Shown here: positions 14,239 to 15,627 of the stretch, piece after piece | Layout of the letters: every line of letters starts with the position of its first letter | How positions within the stretch are numbered: position 1 is the stretch's first letter | Assembly: GCA_021789355.1 (NCBI GenBank) | Contig: JAJYJR010000062.1 | Span: 1-15,627, forward strand | Source of the DNA: Chloroflexota bacterium | GTDB lineage: Bacteria > Chloroflexota > Limnocylindria > Limnocylindrales > CSP1-4 | DNA: 15,627 bases | Reading direction: 5' to 3' | Position numbers and translations under genes: made by a program | Notes under the pieces: generated by a model | Database searches by the model: none | Told to the model about the DNA's origin: nothing | What the model saw: the letters and a program-made list of their open reading frames with translations, nothing else

Positions 14239-14414
14239 CGTGGGGTTGTGCGTGTCGCGGGTGCGGTTCCGGCCCTATGGCACACCGGAAGGGGACGTTG
14301 GGCGCTCATCGGCCGCTTGCCGGCCGGGGCACTCTTGGCACCGGTGGGTGACGTCGTCTTGGCATGGCACGCGGCTGACGGGCCGTGCGCGTTCAGCTCC
14401 TTCGGGGGTGGGTG
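14239..14414 (+). other. GC-rich leader region before the CoA-ligase gene, several hairpins
   Basis: No gene. Potential stems: TTCCGG 14267-14272 with CCGGAA 14285-14290; CGGCCG 14310-14315 with CGGCCG 14321-14326; GCACG 14367-14371 with CGTGC 14384-14388; CTCC-ttcg-GGGG 14397-14408 directly before the start. TGGCAC also recurs at 14278, 14336 and 14365. No known riboswitch was recognised, and chance pairing is possible at this GC content. Confidence 0.4.
14397..14408 (+). promoter_or_regulatory. UUCG hairpin covering the ribosome binding site
   Basis: CTCC, a TTCG tetraloop and GGGG form a compact stem. Its 3' side is part of GGGGGTG (14404-14410), a one-mismatch Shine-Dalgarno sequence just before the ATG at 14415. 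If formed, the hairpin would lower translation of the ligase. Confidence 0.35.
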
Positions 14415-15627
14415 ATGGTTGACGTGTTGGCCGGTAAGTTCGGTGCCGAGACGGCCGTGGACAAGGCCAGCGACGTGCTCGGCTATGGGCGCCGGCCACT
14501 CGATGCCCTCTTCCTCCCCCGGTCGGTCGCCGTGATCGGCGCCACCGAGAAGGCGGGGAGCGTGGGCCGGACGGTCCTCTGGAACCTCATCAGCAGTCCC
14601 TTCGGCGGCACCGTCTTCCCTATCAACCCGAAGCGCCCGAATGTCCTCGGGCTGAAGGCATACCCGAGCCTGGCCGCCGTCCCCGACGCCGTCGAGCTGG
14701 CCGTGATCGTCACCCCGCCGCAGACGGTCCCGGGTGTCATGGAGGAATGCGTCGCCGCCGGCGTGAAGGGCGCCATCGTCATCTCGGCGGGCTTCAAGGA
14801 AACGGGACCCGCCGGCGAGGAGCTGGAACGGCAGGTACTCGAGCGGGCGCGGCAGGGCGGCATCCGTGTCATCGGCCCCAACTGCCTCGGGGTCATGAAC
14901 CCGATCGGCGGCCTCAACGCGACCTTCGCGGCCGGTATCGCGCGCCCCGGTTCGGTGGGGCTGATCAGTCAGAGCGGCGCGCTGCTGACCGCCATCCTCG
15001 ACTGGAGCATGCGCGAGCAGGTGGGCTTCAGCTCGGTCGTCTCGCTGGGCTCGATGCTCGACGTCGGCTGGGGGGACGTCATCTACCACCTGGGCGACGA
15101 TCCCAACACCGGCAGCATCGTGATCTACATGGAGACGGTGGGCGACGCACGGGCGTTTCTCTCCGCCGCGCGCGAGGTCGCGCTCACGAAGCCCATCATC
15201 GTCATCAAGCCCGGGCGCACGGCGCAGGCGGCCAAGGCGGCCGCCTCGCACACCGGCTCCCTGACGGGCAGCGACGAGGTGCTCGACGCGGCGTTCCGCC
15301 GCGTGGGCGTGCTGCGCGTGGATGCCATCGAGGACCTCTTCGCCATCGCCGACGTGCTGGCCAAGCAGCCGCGGCCGAAGGGCCGGCGGCTGACCATCGT
15401 GACGAACGCCGGCGGCCCCGGCGTGCTCGCCACCGACGCCCTGATCGGCGGCGGCGGGCAGCTCACCGAGCTCACACCCGAGGCCACCGAGGCCTTCAAC
15501 GCGATCCTGCCCGCCCCGTGGAGCCACAACAACCCGGTCGACATCATCGGCGACGCGCCGCCCGAGCGGTACGCGGCCGCGCTCGAGATCGCCGCCGGCG
15601 ACCCGGACAGCGACGGGCTCCTGGTCG
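14415..15627 (+). CDS. ADP-forming acyl-CoA synthetase (acetate-CoA ligase family), 3' end outside window
   Basis: NDP-forming acyl-CoA synthetase, which interconverts an acyl-CoA with ADP and phosphate to acid, CoA and ATP. 404 residues are visible and the frame is open at the window end. Seen: CoA-binding Rossmann domain ([20 protein letters not shown], 32-51; FPINPK, 68-73; [12 protein letters not shown], 152-163), the ligase-CoA domain with [10 protein letters not shown] (182-191), the phosphohistidine motif [11 protein letters not shown] (His279) and the next domain ([16 protein letters not shown], 328-343; [13 protein letters not shown], 369-381). Full-length members add an ATP-grasp domain, and some also add a GNAT acetyltransferase domain; neither can be seen here. 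The ATG at 14415 has GGGGGTG just upstream; a GTG one codon earlier (14412) is possible. The 176-base gap after prmA suggests its own promoter. The substrate acid is uncertain. Confidence 0.93.
   Translation, partial: MVDVLAGKFGAETAVDKASDVLGYGRRPLDALFLPRSVAVIGATEKAGSVGRTVLWNLISSPFGGTVFPINPKRPNVLGLKAYPSLAAVPDAVELAVIVTPPQTVPGVMEECVAAGVKGAIVISAGFKETGPAGEELERQVLERARQGGIRVIGPNCLGVMNPIGGLNATFAAGIARPGSVGLISQSGALLTAILDWSMREQVGFSSVVSLGSMLDVGWGDVIYHLGDDPNTGSIVIYMETVGDARAFLSAAREVALTKPIIVIKPGRTAQAAKAAASHTGSLTGSDEVLDAAFRRVGVLRVDAIEDLFAIADVLAKQPRPKGRRLTIVTNAGGPGVLATDALIGGGGQLTELTPEATEAFNAILPAPWSHNNPVDIIGDAPPERYAAALEIAAGDPDSDGLLV

Noticed and set aside
14330..14385. Sigma-54 promoter suggested by TGGCAC
   Set aside because: The three TGGCAC copies are not followed at the right spacing by TTGCW.
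13674..15527. Long minus-strand open frame antisense to prmA and the CoA-ligase gene
   Set aside because: The product has no recognisable motif, and both sense genes show clear catalytic motifs.

Overview
This is a very GC-rich bacterial chromosomal window with ordinary housekeeping genes at both ends and an accessory block between them. It opens inside dnaK. About 10.9 kb later come dnaJ and prmA, then a CoA-ligase gene cut by the window end. The dnaJ-prmA order, the high GC and several starts that lack a Shine-Dalgarno sequence would fit a soil or groundwater Chloroflexota lineage. That assignment is inference, because no rRNA or other decisive marker is present. A deep-branching actinobacterium is the main alternative.

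Layout. (1) 2-1246: the C-terminal two thirds of DnaK (+), with a possible terminator hairpin. (2) 1480-2376: a CPBP/CAAX-type membrane protease (-), divergent from (3) 2442-5665: a translationally coupled pair, a long-chain-type acyl-CoA ligase and an MFS carrier of SLC45/GPH appearance (+). (4) 5764-6600: a TetR-family regulator with two HTH domains (-), divergent from (5) 6663-8761: a coupled ABC-2 exporter, ATPase then permease (+). A palindromic operator lies in the gap and overlaps the regulator's start codon. (6) 8799-11551: a coupled pair on the minus strand, a YcaQ-like winged-helix DNA glycosylase followed by an OFA-like MFS transporter. (7) 11552-12160: a 609-base gene-free stretch with a perfect 19-base palindrome, a family of 33/34-base tandem repeats arranged as a 67-base higher-order unit, and an exact 46-base duplication carrying four copies of a decamer. 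All of this lies upstream of dnaJ. (8) 12161-14238: dnaJ and prmA, the latter apparently starting at CTG. (9) 14415-end: an ADP-forming-type acyl-CoA synthetase behind a leader able to form several hairpins.

How the genes fit together. DnaK and DnaJ are partner chaperones whose genes are commonly adjacent. Here eight genes in four transcription units separate them. Three of those units carry a transporter beside a possible detoxification, regulatory or metabolic partner: ligase plus MFS, TetR plus ABC exporter, and DNA-crosslink glycosylase plus MFS. The block therefore looks like a small-molecule handling and resistance island built into a heat-shock locus. No CRISPR array, transposase, integrase, tRNA or rRNA was seen. 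The best candidates for something new are the glycosylase-transporter pair, the double-HTH regulator with its operator, the repeat array before dnaJ, and the CTG start of prmA.
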